From: a virus
Reading direction: 5' to 3' (one strand)
DNA length: 40,733 nucleotides
IMG/VR virus record: IMGVR_UViG_3300042433_000143
Location: 1-40,733 of that record
Shown: positions 15,456 to 21,163 of the stretch, piece after piece
How positions within the stretch are numbered: the stretch's first letter is position 1
Layout of the letters: each line of letters opens with the position of its first letter
Made by a program: the position numbers and the translations under genes
Notes under the pieces: generated by a model
Told to the model about the DNA's origin: nothing
What the model saw: only the letters and a program-made list of their open reading frames with translations
Database searches by the model: none

Positions 15456-16029
15456 CGACCATCACCTTCAGCACTTGGAGCTTGTAGACAACCCCTGTAC
15501 CCCTTGTCATGAAGCTAATCACTTCGAGGTCGTAAGCCCAGCCTTGCTTAATTTCGTTTCCGTAGTAACCTCGGTCACTCATCACGAAGCGAACCTTCTG
15601 GCCTTTCTTCAGAGCGGGCATGTCGTAGCCCCCCCACATGATTTCCTCACCGATTTCGACGTAACGGCTAATACCATCGGTGACAATTTCTTGCAAGCCT
15701 TCATCAACCATAGCAGGGAGTTCTTTCACGGACACCGAAGCCACGGCATACGATGAGAGTTCACACTTCCCTAGGCGGGATGGCTCTATGGTGAAGAAAA
15801 GATGATTCCCGTGAACGTCACTCAGTGAAACATCACCATCTCCACATAGAGCCGGGTTGCCCTTGAACTTGCCATCCCTGGCAAGATTGAAGACCTCTTC
15901 CATCGAATAGACCTTCTCCCCGGCAAGGTTGAAGAAGCCGCCAATGCCGTGGCACGAAAGGCCGCCGCCAGTCTTGCGATACAGATGCGGCCCCGAAGTG
16001 CCGTAGCGAATGACCAGATACTCTCCCAT
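15445..16029 (-). CDS. Hypothetical protein in the replication operon
   Basis: A 194-residue protein (MGEYLVIRYGTSGPHLYRKT) that I do not recognise. It is mixed alpha/beta, with a Gly/aromatic-rich C-terminal half (MWGGYDMPALKKGQKVRFVM, DRGYYGNEIKQGWAYDLEVI) that reads like a small beta barrel. The coding DNA is visibly less GC-rich than its neighbours, which could mean recent acquisition. It starts at ATG 16029 in a TGATG overlap with the resolvase-like gene. No catalytic motif was found. Confidence 0.6.
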   Translation of the reverse strand: MGEYLVIRYGTSGPHLYRKTGGGLSCHGIGGFFNLAGEKVYSMEEVFNLARDGKFKGNPALCGDGDVSLSDVHGNHLFFTIEPSRLGKCELSSYAVASVSVKELPAMVDEGLQEIVTDGISRYVEIGEEIMWGGYDMPALKKGQKVRFVMSDRGYYGNEIKQGWAYDLEVISFMTRGTGVVYKLQVLKVMVDES

Positions 16030-16472
16030 CAGTCCTCCACCACCGGGATGATCACGATCTCAAGGAACCCCATGCCCGTTTGCGGCTTAGGGAGCCATTC
16101 GACGTTATCCGTGAGCACGTTCTTGGCACGGTCATCCGCAATCAGGCCAGCATCACGAAGGCCATCAATGGCAGGCTTCGCGGCGGCGCGTGCGTTATCT
16201 CGGTCCACGGGACAGTACGGTTTATCGTTCTGCTTCGTGAGCTTGCCCACTGAACTACTCCAAGACTGCGAGGGCGGGCAGTAGCGGTAAACGATATGGA
16301 ATCGCTCGTAGTTCATGCCTTTGCCTTCGCTCTTTAGGCCCAGTACGCTCCAATCTTTCCGCATGGCCGCCGTAGCGTTGCGACGTGGCCAAGGAGAGGC
16401 ACCTACAGCGGGCTTCACTGCCTGCTTAGGCAGAGCACCACGGATGACGATGGGTTCGAGTGTCTTAGGCAC
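16029..16472 (-). CDS. RusA-like Holliday junction resolvase
   Basis: A 147-residue protein whose C-terminal two thirds follow RusA: 'FHIVYRYCPPSQSW', then 'CPVDRDNARAAAKPAIDGLR' with acidic residues Asp90, Asp92 and Asp103 and conserved Lys99, then 'DAGLIADDRAKNV' (Asp113-Asp114). RusA-type enzymes are dimeric and cut four-way junctions left by replication and recombination, here probably clearing DNA before packaging. The first 40 residues are a basic extension not typical of RusA. Start GTG 16472 is supported by GGAGG 8-9 bases upstream, and lies within the end of a 30-codon membrane-protein gene. Confidence 0.7.
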   Translation of the reverse strand: MPKTLEPIVIRGALPKQAVKPAVGASPWPRRNATAAMRKDWSVLGLKSEGKGMNYERFHIVYRYCPPSQSWSSSVGKLTKQNDKPYCPVDRDNARAAAKPAIDGLRDAGLIADDRAKNVLTDNVEWLPKPQTGMGFLEIVIIPVVED

Positions 16473-16557
16473 AGTCCGGGTCCTCCGCTACCCATCGGTA
16501 GATGAACACCAGCGTGACGATGAGCCACAGAGCGCAGAGAACGATGAGGCCTTTCAC
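16465..16557 (-). CDS. Thirty-residue single-span membrane protein
   Basis: A very short frame reading VKGLIVLCALWLIVTLVFIY followed by RWVAEDPDCA, then TAA. Residues 3-20 form one clean transmembrane helix, and the rest is a short acidic tail with a terminal cysteine. The GTG at 16557 overlaps the upstream stop as GTGA and its end overlaps the GTG of the resolvase-like gene, so without it the operon would have an 80-bp hole. Position and coupling support it as real. Function unknown; small helper of a membrane complex is possible. Confidence 0.6.
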   Translation of the reverse strand: MKGLIVLCALWLIVTLVFIYRWVAEDPDCA

Positions 16558-16808
16558 TTGCCACCTCGCAGATACTCTTTGAAGAGCTGGTCGAGGTCAG
16601 GCAGTACGGACCAAGTGATGACTTCGGGGTCTCGCTTGGCGGCTTCCGCTACAGCGTGACACCACAGTTCCACATCATCCTTCAGAGTCGGGAAGTCGTG
16701 CCCGACAACCATGCTTACGTCCTTCCCTTCAAACTGAATCACATAGCCTTTGGCATTAGGTCGAATCCAGGCCGTGTCAAACGTGCAAGGGACTTGGCTC
16801 CACCTCAC
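16554..16808 (-). CDS. Hypothetical protein
   Basis: An 84-residue protein (MRWSQVPCTFDTAWIRPNAK, QFEGKDVSMVVGHDFPTLKD, ITWSVLPDLDQLFKEYLRGGK) with an N-terminal beta part and a C-terminal amphipathic helix. I recognise no family. It starts at GTG 16808, overlapping the ParB-like stop by GTGA, and its stop overlaps the GTG of the membrane micro-protein. It is therefore locked in the leftward early operon. Confidence 0.55.
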   Translation of the reverse strand: MRWSQVPCTFDTAWIRPNAKGYVIQFEGKDVSMVVGHDFPTLKDDVELWCHAVAEAAKRDPEVITWSVLPDLDQLFKEYLRGGK

Positions 16809-18223
16809 GCTCCAACCTCCTTAGCCTGCAATCGTTCCCAGGCTTCCTCGAAGTCAGCCCGATATTCGGCATAGTTCATGTTCAGGGCGTCGTAAGCCTC
16901 GAACAGCGCGGGGCAGTTCTGCGGAGCATCACCGGGCTTTGGCCAGTCCTTCTGTGCCAACTCTTCATGGCAAGCTCGCCAGATGAGGAAGGCGAGAAGT
17001 GCGCGTTTGGAGACGTATTCCTGAGAGCCGGGGATGAACGGAGTGACCATCGCCTTCTCCATGAACTGCGAGTAGTGAGATACCGCAGAATCCTTCGACG
17101 GCGGCCCCGCTGTCTTGGTGGCCCGGTGGAGGATGTAACGAAGGCTTGAGATGCAGTGCCCCGCATCAAGCTCATCCATCGTGCTGATATTCGTCGCCAG
17201 AAGATTCAGCATCTCCGCGCGGATCCAGTTCTCCTTCTTGCACGCGGCAAGGTACGCCTTTCGCTCTTCGGTCTCGACCGGCTCCGGCCTCTTGGCCGTG
17301 CGCAGGTATCGAACTTCACCGGGCAGGCCGTAATCCGACGCGGCGGCGACCACGATCTTCTGGAATTGGTCGGCCTCTTCGGGGCTCGGCTCTCGCTCAA
17401 TCGGAAGCACGCTGTCGGTGTAGGTGATGCGTGCCAGAGGCAAGCCCGTGAACTTCGCCACTCGCTGAGCGTGGTAACTGGCCTTTTCATCGAAGCAGGC
17501 CCGGTTCTGGCACCGCGCAGGCTCATCAGCGCCAAAGAGGTCGGACTGCGTGGCCGTGTTGCGCGGGCAGGCCGTGCAAGCCGGTCGCTGGCCCATTGGT
17601 ACCGTCGTATCAAACGGCGCCTTTTCCAGCAGGTGACCATGACGACCGATGTAGGCCCGGAGCTTCACGGCCGTGTCAATGCCGTTGTAGCCCCTGGCCA
17701 GTTCGAGCACTCGCTCTTGGTCAATCGGCTCCAGGCGGCACGCAAGCTCGTACCAGCTCAGCGGGAACTCCTTGCGGCCCAGCGACTCCATGAGCGCGGG
17801 CGTGAGTTCCAGCAGCTTGCGCCGGCGCGAAACCCAGTCCACGCCGCGCGAGAGACGATCTGCAACGGCCTGGTCAGTGTCATAGAACCGAGAGAGGCCC
17901 ACGATCGCGGCCACCTCTTCCAGCGGCTCCACGTCCACACGCTCCATGTTCTCGGTGAGAGCGGCTTCAATAGCCTCTTGGTCGCTCATCTCGCGCACGG
18001 AGCACGGAATACCGGAGAGGCCCGCCAGGATGGCCGCACGGGTGCGACGGGAACCGCACACCACCTCGTAGTGTCCGTCCACCTCCCGCACCAGCACGGG
18101 CTGAAGGAGCCCCTGCTTCTTGATGGACTCCGCAAGCTGGGCAAGGCCCTCATCACTGACCGACTTGCGCGGGTTGTAGGGCGCGAGCACCAACTCGGCC
18201 GGGTTGAACATGGAGAGGCTCAC
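16805..18223 (-). CDS. ParB/Noc-like DNA-binding protein without a ParA partner
   Basis: A 472-residue protein. The N-terminal ParB/Srx nuclease-like domain is clear: YNPRK (residues 16-20), 'LAESIKKQGLLQPVLVR', 'CGSRRTRAAILAGL' (residues 56-69, the CTP-binding GxRR box), and 'TENMERVDVEPLEE'. A helix-turn-helix follows (TDQAVADRLSRGVDWVSRRR). After it comes a cysteine cluster (CTACPRNTATQSDLFG, CQNRACF) that could bind zinc. The start is GTG 18223 with GGAAGG 7 bases upstream. No parA or parS was found, so plasmid-style partition is unlikely; silencing, replication or host DNA effects are possible. Confidence 0.82.
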   Translation of the reverse strand: MSLSMFNPAELVLAPYNPRKSVSDEGLAQLAESIKKQGLLQPVLVREVDGHYEVVCGSRRTRAAILAGLSGIPCSVREMSDQEAIEAALTENMERVDVEPLEEVAAIVGLSRFYDTDQAVADRLSRGVDWVSRRRKLLELTPALMESLGRKEFPLSWYELACRLEPIDQERVLELARGYNGIDTAVKLRAYIGRHGHLLEKAPFDTTVPMGQRPACTACPRNTATQSDLFGADEPARCQNRACFDEKASYHAQRVAKFTGLPLARITYTDSVLPIEREPSPEEADQFQKIVVAAASDYGLPGEVRYLRTAKRPEPVETEERKAYLAACKKENWIRAEMLNLLATNISTMDELDAGHCISSLRYILHRATKTAGPPSKDSAVSHYSQFMEKAMVTPFIPGSQEYVSKRALLAFLIWRACHEELAQKDWPKPGDAPQNCPALFEAYDALNMNYAEYRADFEEAWERLQAKEVGA

Positions 18224-18315
18224 TTTCGAGCCTTCCGGCGCGCGGCCATTTCACTGATTAGCAGGACTGATACCAGAAGGTTCGAGCACAACAGGATGAT
18301 CTCGGGAGTGCTCAC
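18220..18315 (-). CDS. Thirty-one-residue single-span membrane protein
   Basis: A short frame reading VSTPEIILLCSNLLVSVLLI followed by SEMAARRKARK and TGA. Residues 5-20 are a transmembrane helix and the last ten residues are strongly basic, giving an N-out/C-in topology by the positive-inside rule. It is GTGA-coupled to the gene upstream and its stop overlaps the GTG of the ParB-like gene (AAGTGAGC), filling exactly the only gap there. A second such micro-gene lies at 16465-16557. Function unknown. Confidence 0.6.
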   Translation of the reverse strand: MSTPEIILLCSNLLVSVLLISEMAARRKARK

Positions 18316-18587
18316 TTCGCCACCTCGCTCTCTTCACCCGCCTCTTGTTGCGGGATGCCGCGCAGGGAATCCACGCTCACCTTTGCCGCCGCCCAGAGGT
18401 ACTTGGCGGCCATGAACGCGATCTCGAATAGCACCAGGAAAAGGAACCCTGGCAACGAAGCGACCCACATGGCATGACGCCGCCACGCCGGACGAATCTC
18501 GGCAACCTGCTTGCCTTCGGCCCAGCGGAAGATGGCGGCCAAGCTCATGCCCGCCCAAACAAGCAGGACACATTCAAGAAGACTCAC
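18312..18587 (-). CDS. Small two-span membrane protein
   Basis: A 91-residue protein with two hydrophobic stretches, residues 2-20 (SLLECVLLVWAGMSLAAIF) and 42-68 (VASLPGFLFLVLFEIAFMAA), joined by a charged loop, and an acidic C-terminus (EAGEESEVAK). I recognise no family. Together with the adjacent 31-residue protein it forms a tiny membrane pair expressed early from PL. Superinfection exclusion or host-envelope modification are possible roles, but there is no direct evidence. The GTG start overlaps the upstream stop as GTGA. Confidence 0.6.
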   Translation of the reverse strand: MSLLECVLLVWAGMSLAAIFRWAEGKQVAEIRPAWRRHAMWVASLPGFLFLVLFEIAFMAAKYLWAAAKVSVDSLRGIPQQEAGEESEVAK

Positions 18588-18817
18588 GCCGCCACCTCGC
18601 TCACGAGCTTCAGCCCCATAAGTTGCCGGATGATGCGTCGGTGCGTCCGGTAGGCACGGATGGCCTTTTCACACCGGTCCTTGCTCCACTCCTTGTTCTC
18701 ACGGAGTTCTGAGATAAGGCCACCCATCTCATGCCGTCCGACATCGGCAAGCGGTTTCCAATCGAGAAGGACGCCCACAATCGTGGCGTCTCGCTTTTCG
18801 CGTTGTAGCGTGTTCAT
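18584..18817 (-). CDS. Hypothetical small helical protein
   Basis: A 77-residue basic helical protein (MNTLQREKRDATIVGVLLDW, ENKEWSKDRCEKAIRAYRTH, RRIIRQLMGLKLVSEVAA). It is the second gene of the leftward early operon, directly behind the double helix-turn-helix regulator; their ends overlap by one base (TGATG type). The arginine-rich helices could contact nucleic acid. I recognise no family. Confidence 0.55.
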   Translation of the reverse strand: MNTLQREKRDATIVGVLLDWKPLADVGRHEMGGLISELRENKEWSKDRCEKAIRAYRTHRRIIRQLMGLKLVSEVAA

Positions 18818-19344
18818 CAGCTTTGGTTGGCCGCATTTTCAGCGGCTTCCTGTTGCCCAGGTTCGGATTCAGGTACAACCGGGGATGCGTGCGCTCCGAT
18901 TGTCTCTGAGAGGGGTTGCATAACGGCCTCGTTGCGCTTCACCGCACGGGGCCTTAGTTCTTCTGGGAGGTGCAGATATACGTTCTGCCGAGCAATCCCA
19001 ATTTCGCGGGCAATCTGAGTAGGATTCAGCCCTTTCCGCGCAAGCTCAATCACCCGGTCGCGATTTGCAACCCCGCCACCAGGTACCATGAGTTCCGCAT
19101 GTGCTCCAACCGTCTCTGAGAGGGGCGCACCGCAGGCCCCGTCGCTGTTCGAGAGCGCGGGGCCATTTCTTCGAGGGCGAGGGAAACTGATTCCAGCCTC
19201 TTCCAACACTGTGTAAATCGTGGGGCGACTTACGCCAAAAGCCCTCGCAAGGGAGACCACAGTCGGGGCACACCCCTTAGCCTCGCCACGCACGAACTCG
19301 GCAACGATTCCCGCTTTCTTGTCGTTGGTCAATCTTCGGACCAT
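18817..19344 (-). CDS. Double helix-turn-helix regulator, first gene of the leftward operon
   Basis: A 175-residue protein built from two units. Each has a recombinase-type helix-turn-helix (residues about 28-51, VVSLARAFGVSRPTIYTVLE; and 97-126, VIELARKGLNPTQIAREIGI) followed by a linker containing PLSET(V/I)GAHA (74-83 and 144-153). It has no catalytic domain, so it is a DNA-binding protein, not a recombinase. The start is ATG 19344, placed only 6 bases after the inferred -10 CATAAT, so the mRNA would be leaderless; upstream in-frame codons lie inside the promoter. By position it could be the Cro-like or delayed-early regulator that opposes CI. Confidence 0.72.
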   Translation of the reverse strand: MVRRLTNDKKAGIVAEFVRGEAKGCAPTVVSLARAFGVSRPTIYTVLEEAGISFPRPRRNGPALSNSDGACGAPLSETVGAHAELMVPGGGVANRDRVIELARKGLNPTQIAREIGIARQNVYLHLPEELRPRAVKRNEAVMQPLSETIGAHASPVVPESEPGQQEAAENAANQS

Positions 19345-19350
19345 GCCCGT

Positions 19351-19379
19351 ATTATGACCAGTCTTTTTTGACATGTCAA
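19351..19379 (-). promoter_or_regulatory. Leftward early promoter PL with operator
   Basis: On the minus strand a consensus -35 TTGACA (19379-19374), a 17-bp spacer and -10 CATAAT (19356-19351) precede the double helix-turn-helix gene. The -35 is half of the palindrome TTGACATGTCAA (19368-19379), so a dimer bound there would block it. The architecture CTTGACATGTCAA-11 bp-CATAAT is repeated at PR. The inferred start falls on the A of the ATG at 19344. Confidence 0.8.
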
Positions 19380-19380
19380 G
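19367..19380. promoter_or_regulatory. Operator OL, 12-bp palindrome
   Basis: Perfect palindrome TTGACATGTCAA, centre at 19373/19374. It overlaps the -35 of PL and lies about 40 bp upstream of the inferred cI transcription start, the position from which lambda CI activates PRM. An identical copy is at 20446-20457. Binding by CI is inferred, not shown. Confidence 0.75.
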
Positions 19381-19401
19381 AATTGGAGAGAAAAAAGGCC
19401 A

Positions 19402-19413
19402 TACTTTATTGCA
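19402..19413 (+). promoter_or_regulatory. Weak cI promoter (PRM-like), leaderless
   Basis: A -10-like TACTTT (19402-19407) is followed by exactly six bases and then the cI ATG at 19414, the same spacing as in PL. No good -35 exists at 16-18 bp upstream, so the promoter would need an activator. The operator centre lies at about -40. No Shine-Dalgarno precedes the ATG. This supports an autoactivated, leaderless cI transcript, but it is inference. Confidence 0.45.
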
Positions 19414-20076
19414 ATGCTGGCCCTGATGGCTCAGGACCCGAGGGTGGACACAATCAACCGGCTACTCGCCATGAGCGGGCTGTCGTTGCGGTGGTTGTCG
19501 CGCCAGGTCGGGGCCGAGCCCGCGACCGTCAGCAACATCCTCAACGGGAACACGCGGGTTCCGAGGGACCCGGGACTCATTGACCGGATGATGGACGCGC
19601 TGGATGCTGCTCGCCCGGACCTGAACAAGATCAAGCTCAGTCACCGAGGCATGGTGGTGATTCCCGTCTATCCCGGCCTCTCAGCCGGAGAGCCCGCCTA
19701 CACGATTGCGGACGTGTCCGAGGAACTGATACCGGAGCCTTCGGACGGGATCGAGCGATATGGCCGAATTGTGGCCGGTGACTCTATGACGCCGGTTTTT
19801 GAGCCAGGGGACGTGGCGATAATGAAGCCGACCGGCTCCGGCGTGGGGTTCGTGGTTCATGCCTACCGGGACGGGGAGGATGTCCTAAAGTGCGCCCGCG
19901 ACGTGAACGGACGATGCTCGCTCTACTCGTTCAATTCTGACTACCTACCGCTCGATGGCGAGGGGTGGAAGGTCAAGGCCGTCTGCGTGGGGATCATCCG
20001 CTACATGGGGCGCGGGCGCAAGCAGTTCATAGATGCGCCGAACGGATTCACTTGGGCCGACCGTGAAGGGATTTAG
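19414..20076 (+). CDS. cI: CI-like repressor, helix-turn-helix plus LexA/S24 domain
   Basis: A 220-residue repressor that keeps the prophage silent. The N-terminal helix-turn-helix spans residues about 22-62 (LSLRWLSRQVGAEPATVSNI). A linker with an Ala91-Gly92 cleavage pair (PGLSAGEPAY) precedes the S24 peptidase fold: Ser124 in 'VAGDSMTPVFEPGD' and Lys159 in 'RDGEDVLKCA'. So it should self-cleave on RecA activation, making the phage SOS-inducible. It reads rightward between two operators of identical sequence. A strong terminator follows at 20123-20145. The start is ATG 19414; ATG 19426 is the alternative. Confidence 0.9.
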   Translation: MLALMAQDPRVDTINRLLAMSGLSLRWLSRQVGAEPATVSNILNGNTRVPRDPGLIDRMMDALDAARPDLNKIKLSHRGMVVIPVYPGLSAGEPAYTIADVSEELIPEPSDGIERYGRIVAGDSMTPVFEPGDVAIMKPTGSGVGFVVHAYRDGEDVLKCARDVNGRCSLYSFNSDYLPLDGEGWKVKAVCVGIIRYMGRGRKQFIDAPNGFTWADREGI

Positions 20077-20122
20077 CGGGTAATATCCCGCTGCGACTTG
20101 CCCAGCCTACGGGGTGGGTTCG

Positions 20123-20145
20123 GGCTCCCTCCGGGGAGCCTTTTT
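20123..20145 (+). terminator. Rho-independent terminator of cI
   Basis: GGCTCCC (20123-20129), loop TCCG, GGGAGCC (20134-20140), then TTTTT: a perfect 7-bp stem with a T tract. It ends cI transcription before the convergent zinc-ribbon gene and before PR, which isolates the immunity region. Confidence 0.88.
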
Positions 20146-20148
20146 CGT

Positions 20149-20385
20149 TTACGGGGTCGGGCGTGAGTTGTTGCAGCTGATGACGATGAACAGGAATAGG
20201 CCAAGGCCGATGATCAGCGGGCCGAAGATGCTGATGCCAACGAACCAATTTGCGCACGCCCACTTGTTAGCCTGCCTGCCCGGGTGGTGGCCGCAGTTAG
20301 CACACCGCCAAAGGTAGGCACGCCCAATCTGGAATTGCTCCCAGTCTCGGAGCCCACACACCTGACACTTCTCAATCGGTTTCAT
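20149..20385 (-). CDS. Zinc-ribbon membrane protein in the immunity region
   Basis: A 78-residue protein from ATG 20385. The N-terminal zinc ribbon has two CxxC knuckles (CQVC at 7-10, CANC at 28-31). One transmembrane helix follows at residues about 46-70 (WFVGISIFGPLIIGLGLFLF) with a short tail. The gene points away from PR and converges on cI. A TATCAT -10-like box 10 bases before the ATG would again give an almost leaderless message; there is no Shine-Dalgarno. The frame extends upstream to 20457, across the operator, which is less likely to be translated. Its place suggests superinfection exclusion or sensing, unproven. Confidence 0.62.
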   Translation of the reverse strand: MKPIEKCQVCGLRDWEQFQIGRAYLWRCANCGHHPGRQANKWACANWFVGISIFGPLIIGLGLFLFIVISCNNSRPTP

Positions 20386-20444
20386 AAGTAGGCCAATGAT
20401 ACAGGCCTGCTCATGGACTTTTTTTGAGTATTTTCTCGGGAGTT

Positions 20445-20474
20445 CTTGACATGTCAAGCAAGTGATGGCATAAT
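20445..20474 (+). promoter_or_regulatory. Rightward early promoter PR with operator
   Basis: -35 TTGACA (20446-20451), 17-bp spacer, -10 CATAAT (20469-20474) with a TG extended -10. The -35 lies within the palindrome CTTGACATGTCAAG (20445-20458), identical in its 12-bp core to the one at PL. The start should be near 20481. It drives the recombination-integration operon. Confidence 0.82.
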
Positions 20475-20480
20475 ATCAAT

Positions 20481-20499
20481 ACCGGGCTCGAACCCCGGT
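20481..20499 (+). other. Stem-loop at the 5' end of the PR transcript
   Basis: ACCGGG (20481-20486) and CCCGGT (20494-20499) form a 6-bp stem with a 7-base loop, starting at or within a base or two of the inferred PR transcription start. The Shine-Dalgarno GGTGGAG of the first gene begins inside the 3' arm. It could protect the 5' end of the mRNA or limit translation of the leader gene. Confidence 0.5.
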
Positions 20500-20511
20500 G
20501 GAGATAACTAA

Positions 20512-20679
20512 GTGAACCAAATCGCCAACGGACTGCTGACCGGCCTCGGTGCCGCAGTGGCCGCTCTCTACTTCGGCTGGTGCCTCAGCACTGGCATCAA
20601 GGCAGACCAGGAATACCTGGAAGCCAATGACGCGCGAATCGAGCGCGAGATTCAAGCCCGCGCGGGGTGGTCCAAGTGA
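20512..20679 (+). CDS. Fifty-five-residue membrane leader-gene product
   Basis: A short frame from GTG 20512, preceded by GGTGGAGATAACTAA, the best ribosome site of the region. The product starts VNQIANGLLTGLGAAVAALY, with one transmembrane or amphipathic helix at residues 8-25, then a charged helix (DQEYLEANDARIEREIQARA). It is the first gene after PR and is GTGA-coupled to the next gene. I recognise no family. First-gene position means it is made immediately after infection or induction, so a host-directed or antitermination role is possible. Confidence 0.65.
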   Translation: MNQIANGLLTGLGAAVAALYFGWCLSTGIKADQEYLEANDARIEREIQARAGWSK

Positions 20680-20915
20680 ACCGGTGCCCCGAAGGTTGCG
20701 GAGTCGCCTTGGTCGAGGACGTGATGGAGATCGTGAACAACGGCAAGTGCCCGCACGACCCGGACGCCACCTTTGACGAAGTGGACTCTCTCCGATGCCC
20801 CTCCTGCGGCTATGAGGTCGAAGCTGAAGCAATGCTCCCGGCCTTTGTTCGGGAAGATGGCCGCGAGGCACCGAGCGAGCAGGAGTTCGACGTGTTTGCG
20901 GGGGTGGGGCGATGA
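20676..20915 (+). CDS. Small cysteine-rich, zinc-ribbon-like protein
   Basis: A 79-residue protein from GTG 20676 (VNRCPEGCGVALVEDVMEIV). Cysteines come in clusters: CPEGC near the start, a lone Cys in 'NNGKCPHDPD', and CPSCGYEVEAE at about 55. This is the pattern of a treble-clef or zinc ribbon. The C-terminus is acidic. It could also start at ATG 20667, but GTG 20676 has GGGGTGG upstream and overlaps the previous stop. No family recognised; such proteins often bind nucleic acid or RNA polymerase. Confidence 0.6.
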   Translation: MNRCPEGCGVALVEDVMEIVNNGKCPHDPDATFDEVDSLRCPSCGYEVEAEAMLPAFVREDGREAPSEQEFDVFAGVGR

Positions 20916-21163
20916 GCCCCGCCGCCGAGCAGGTCACCTTCGACGGCATCCTGGCTTCCATCAAGCGGGAGACGAACATCAACCTGCTTCGCCGCCAAAT
21001 CGAGTGCTTGGTGCCTGAGCACCTGACCTTCGACGCCCCCACGCGGGACGATGAGGTCCGTGCCCTGAAGGCCCTGCAAGGTGAGCTTGAGCACGTTGCG
21101 AGCCGGGTTCAGGAGCTTCTGGACGACGCCAAGGTGGCCGATGACGATGAGGAGGTGGCCTGA
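20912..21163 (+). CDS. Hypothetical small helical protein before the exonuclease
   Basis: An 83-residue helical, acidic protein (MSPAAEQVTFDGILASIKRE, LRRQIECLVPEHLTFDAPTR, VQELLDDAKVADDDEEVA). The C-terminal acidic tail may interact with DNA-binding partners. It overlaps genes on both sides (ATGA upstream, TGATGG into the YqaJ gene), so it belongs to the recombination block. No family recognised. Confidence 0.55.
   Translation: MSPAAEQVTFDGILASIKRETNINLLRRQIECLVPEHLTFDAPTRDDEVRALKALQGELEHVASRVQELLDDAKVADDDEEVA

Noticed and set aside
16805-18223. A ParABS partition system
   Set aside because: Only the ParB-like component is present; there is no ParA ATPase and no parS cluster, and the phage integrates.
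19368-19396. A rightward cI promoter using TTGACA at 19368-19373
   Set aside because: The hexamer 17 bp downstream is AAAAAA, a poor -10. The better candidate is TACTTT at 19402-19407, which lacks a -35.
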